DNA from: Vibrio sp. HA2012
Lineage (GTDB): Bacteria > Pseudomonadota > Gammaproteobacteria > Enterobacterales > Vibrionaceae
Length of the DNA stretch: 64,000 nucleotides
Reading direction: 5' to 3'
Assembly (NCBI RefSeq): GCF_002812955.1
Contig: NZ_PFXK01000001.1
Location: 744,001 to 808,000 of the forward strand
In this document: positions 62,585 to 64,000 of the stretch, in pieces
Layout: each line of letters starts with the position of its first letter
Position numbering within the stretch: the first letter of the stretch is position 1
Translations under genes and position numbers: made by a program
Notes under the pieces: generated by a model
Databases searched by the model: none
What the model was told of the DNA's origin: nothing
Seen by the model: only the letters and a program-made list of their open reading frames with translations

Positions 62585-62833
62585 ATGGATTGTAGGCTGG
62601 GTTGCGGAGCCTGTTGTATTGCTCCAAGTATATCATCACCCATCCCGGGGATGGAGCAGGGTAAACCTGCGGGGGTTCGCTGCATCCAACTGGATGAAAA
62701 TAACCTGTGCAAGTTATTTGGTAAACCGGAACGACCAAAAGTGTGTCACGACTTTAAAGCGGATCCGGAGATTTGCGGGAGAACAAATCAGGAAGCGTTA
62801 ACCATTATTACTGAGTTAGAACAGTTGACATAG
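62585..62833 (+). CDS. YkgJ-family cysteine-cluster protein
   Basis: This 82-residue protein has the YkgJ/UPF0153-type cluster CRLGCGACC near residue 3, then [26 protein letters not shown]. The seven or eight Cys are positioned like those of proteins believed to bind zinc or an Fe-S cluster. The function is unknown. The start at ATG 62585 is the only sensible one, since the cluster begins directly after it. It is close to the recR end (22 bases), convergent with it. Confidence 0.88.
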   Translation: MDCRLGCGACCIAPSISSPIPGMEQGKPAGVRCIQLDENNLCKLFGKPERPKVCHDFKADPEICGRTNQEALTIITELEQLT

Positions 62834-62854
62834 ATATTAAGACAACCATAGAAA

Positions 62855-63457
62855 TTAAGACAACTTCTGCCTGCCCAACAACGAATGTGACAGCGTTGTA
62901 CCGTCAACCAGCTCCAGTTCCCCACCGACAGGGACACCATGAGCAATACGACTGGCAGACACATTATGTGCCCGGCAAAGTTCTGCAATATAGTGTGCCG
63001 TTGCCTCCCCTTCTACTGTAGGATTGGTGGCCAGAATAACTTCCTGAATATCACCTCTCTGTAAGCGATAATCCAGAGTATCCAGACCAATATCGCTCGG
63101 ACCGATACCATCCAGCGGTGACAGATGCCCCATCAGTACAAAATAGCGGCCGGAGTATTGCCCTGTAGCTTCAACCGCTGCAATGTCTGCAGGGCTCTCA
63201 ACCACACAAAGCAAGCCATTTTCCTGACGCTTAGGGTTAGCACAAATATGGCAGACCTCTTCTTCCGTAAATGTGCGGCATTCGCTACAGTGGCCAATTT
63301 CAGTCATCGCTTTTGTCAAAGCATCAGCTAACTGTAAACCACCTTTCCTGTCTCGCTGTAACAAATGAAAGGCCATACGCTGTGCAGACTTGGGACCAAC
63401 TCCCGGCAGACAACGTAAAGCCTCCATCAATTGTTCCAGCATATGGCTGGTACGCAT
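62855..63457 (-). CDS. recR: Recombination mediator RecR
   Basis: This protein works with RecF and RecO in loading RecA at single-stranded gaps. The 200-residue protein has the helix-hairpin-helix [18 protein letters not shown] near residues 16-33, a four-Cys zinc finger (CSECRTF...CHICANP, about residues 56-74), and the TOPRIM acidic motifs ([12 protein letters not shown] and a later [11 protein letters not shown]). The length matches E. coli RecR (201). It lies 20 bases after ybaB in the operon dnaX-ybaB-recR. Confidence 0.97.
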   Translation of the reverse strand: MRTSHMLEQLMEALRCLPGVGPKSAQRMAFHLLQRDRKGGLQLADALTKAMTEIGHCSECRTFTEEEVCHICANPKRQENGLLCVVESPADIAAVEATGQYSGRYFVLMGHLSPLDGIGPSDIGLDTLDYRLQRGDIQEVILATNPTVEGEATAHYIAELCRAHNVSASRIAHGVPVGGELELVDGTTLSHSLLGRQKLS

Positions 63458-63476
63458 AGTTCAGATACCGCGGTGA

Positions 63477-63809
63477 TCAGAAAGGCATTTTCATGCCAGG
63501 AGGAAGCTGCATCCCTCCCGTCAGTGCTGCCATTTTTTCTTTCTGGGTTTCTTCCACCCGACGAGCCGCATCATTAAATGCTGCAGCAATCAGATCTTCC
63601 AGCATCTCTTTATCATCTTCCATCAGGCTATCATCAATATCCACACGACGAACATTATGACTACCGGTAATAGTCACCTTTACCAGGCCAGCACCAGATT
63701 CACCGGTGACTTCCATGGTTGCAATCTCTTCCTGAAGCTTTTGCATACGCTCTTGCATCTGCTGGGCTTGTTTCATCAGGTTACCCATACCGCCTTTACC
63801 ACCAAACAT
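63477..63809 (-). CDS. ybaB: Nucleoid-associated protein YbaB/EbfC
   Basis: This small DNA-binding protein has 110 residues. It begins [19 protein letters not shown] and contains the helix-dimer motif [32 protein letters not shown] and ends in a Gly- and Pro-rich tail ([12 protein letters not shown]). ATG 63809 is the family start; a frame up to 63839 adds ten unrelated residues. It is cotranscribed with dnaX and recR. Confidence 0.97.
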   Translation of the reverse strand: MFGGKGGMGNLMKQAQQMQERMQKLQEEIATMEVTGESGAGLVKVTITGSHNVRRVDIDDSLMEDDKEMLEDLIAAAFNDAARRVEETQKEKMAALTGGMQLPPGMKMPF

Positions 63810-63896
63810 CTTAATCTCTCTGATTTGTGTGTGTTTCACATGATTATTGGGTTGAAAGATAATTTTTCAACCCCGGACATAAATTTACATCGCTGG

Positions 63897-64000
63897 TTAA
63901 ACCGGCCTGACACTGTCCCTATCCAACTGTGCAGAAAATCGTTTCAGAATAAACTGTACACCCGTATCTGACTCCAGGCTGGTCAGCGCTATTGCCAGTT
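63897..64000 (-). CDS. dnaX: DNA polymerase III tau/gamma subunit, C-terminal fragment
   Basis: The last 34 codons of a gene that extends beyond the window. The C-terminus ends LDRDSVRPV, which resembles the end of E. coli DnaX (LDEESIRPI), and it is 87 bases upstream of ybaB on the same strand. Position in the dnaX-ybaB-recR operon makes the identification firm even though only about 34 residues are visible. Confidence 0.88.
   Translation of the reverse strand, partial: LAIALTSLESDTGVQFILKRFSAQLDRDSVRPV

Overview
The window is a chromosomal segment of a gammaproteobacterium, most probably a Vibrio or a close relative in the Vibrionaceae. The evidence is the gene content and order: dnaX-ybaB-recR, fadR divergent from nhaB-dsbB, yejK divergent from yejLM, a hutZ/hutBCD heme locus, adhE next to asd, and a FadR of 279 residues that carries the roughly 40-residue insertion known from Vibrio FadR. 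Coding density is high. I see no complete insertion sequence, prophage, CRISPR array or rRNA operon.

Layout. Positions 1-4919 form a heme acquisition locus: a TonB-dependent receptor cut by the window edge, the heme-utilisation protein HutZ, and divergently the HutBCD ABC importer, with a Fur-box-like sequence in the divergent promoter. Positions 5123-14805 hold a SulP anion transporter, a low-molecular-weight tyrosine phosphatase, BtuR, AsmA, and a leftward dcd, udk, apbC series facing metG. Positions 15066-21434 hold an orphan helical protein, fadR, nhaB, dsbB, a SEC-C protein and dusC. Positions 21448-29236 hold a MalZ-type glucosidase, a three-gene ABC importer, and a large membrane-spanning sensor that fuses beta-propeller repeats to an AraC DNA-binding domain. 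Positions 29446-32026 hold znuA and znuCB around a perfect Zur-type palindrome.

Positions 32093-41756 hold two poorly characterised genes, then adhE, asd (with a ten-base G run on its coding strand), yejK, yejLM, tRNA-Pro(GGG) and tRNA-Ser(TGA). Positions 42020-51303 are the most accessory-looking stretch: a PAS-like gene fragment, a GT39 glycosyltransferase coupled to a PAP2 phosphatase, an unknown membrane-anchored protein, a YecH-like protein, a CSS-EAL c-di-GMP phosphodiesterase, a PAS histidine kinase and a convergent response regulator with an HD-GYP domain. Positions 51503-64000 are mostly housekeeping: topB, sppA, ansA, a lipoprotein, msrB, gapA, yeaD, rlmA, two cysteine-cluster proteins, recR, ybaB and the 3' end of dnaX.

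Common themes are metal and heme homeostasis under Fur and Zur, anaerobic metabolism (adhE and fadR with FNR-like sites), envelope modification (yejM, GT39, PAP2, asmA, sppA) and c-di-GMP breakdown (EAL and HD-GYP). No clearly new multi-gene system stands out. The best candidates for new biology are the propeller-AraC sensor beside an ABC importer of unknown substrate, the GT39-PAP2 pair next to the tRNAs, and the poly-G tract in asd. Family assignments rest on reading motifs and recalled homologues; no database search was run.
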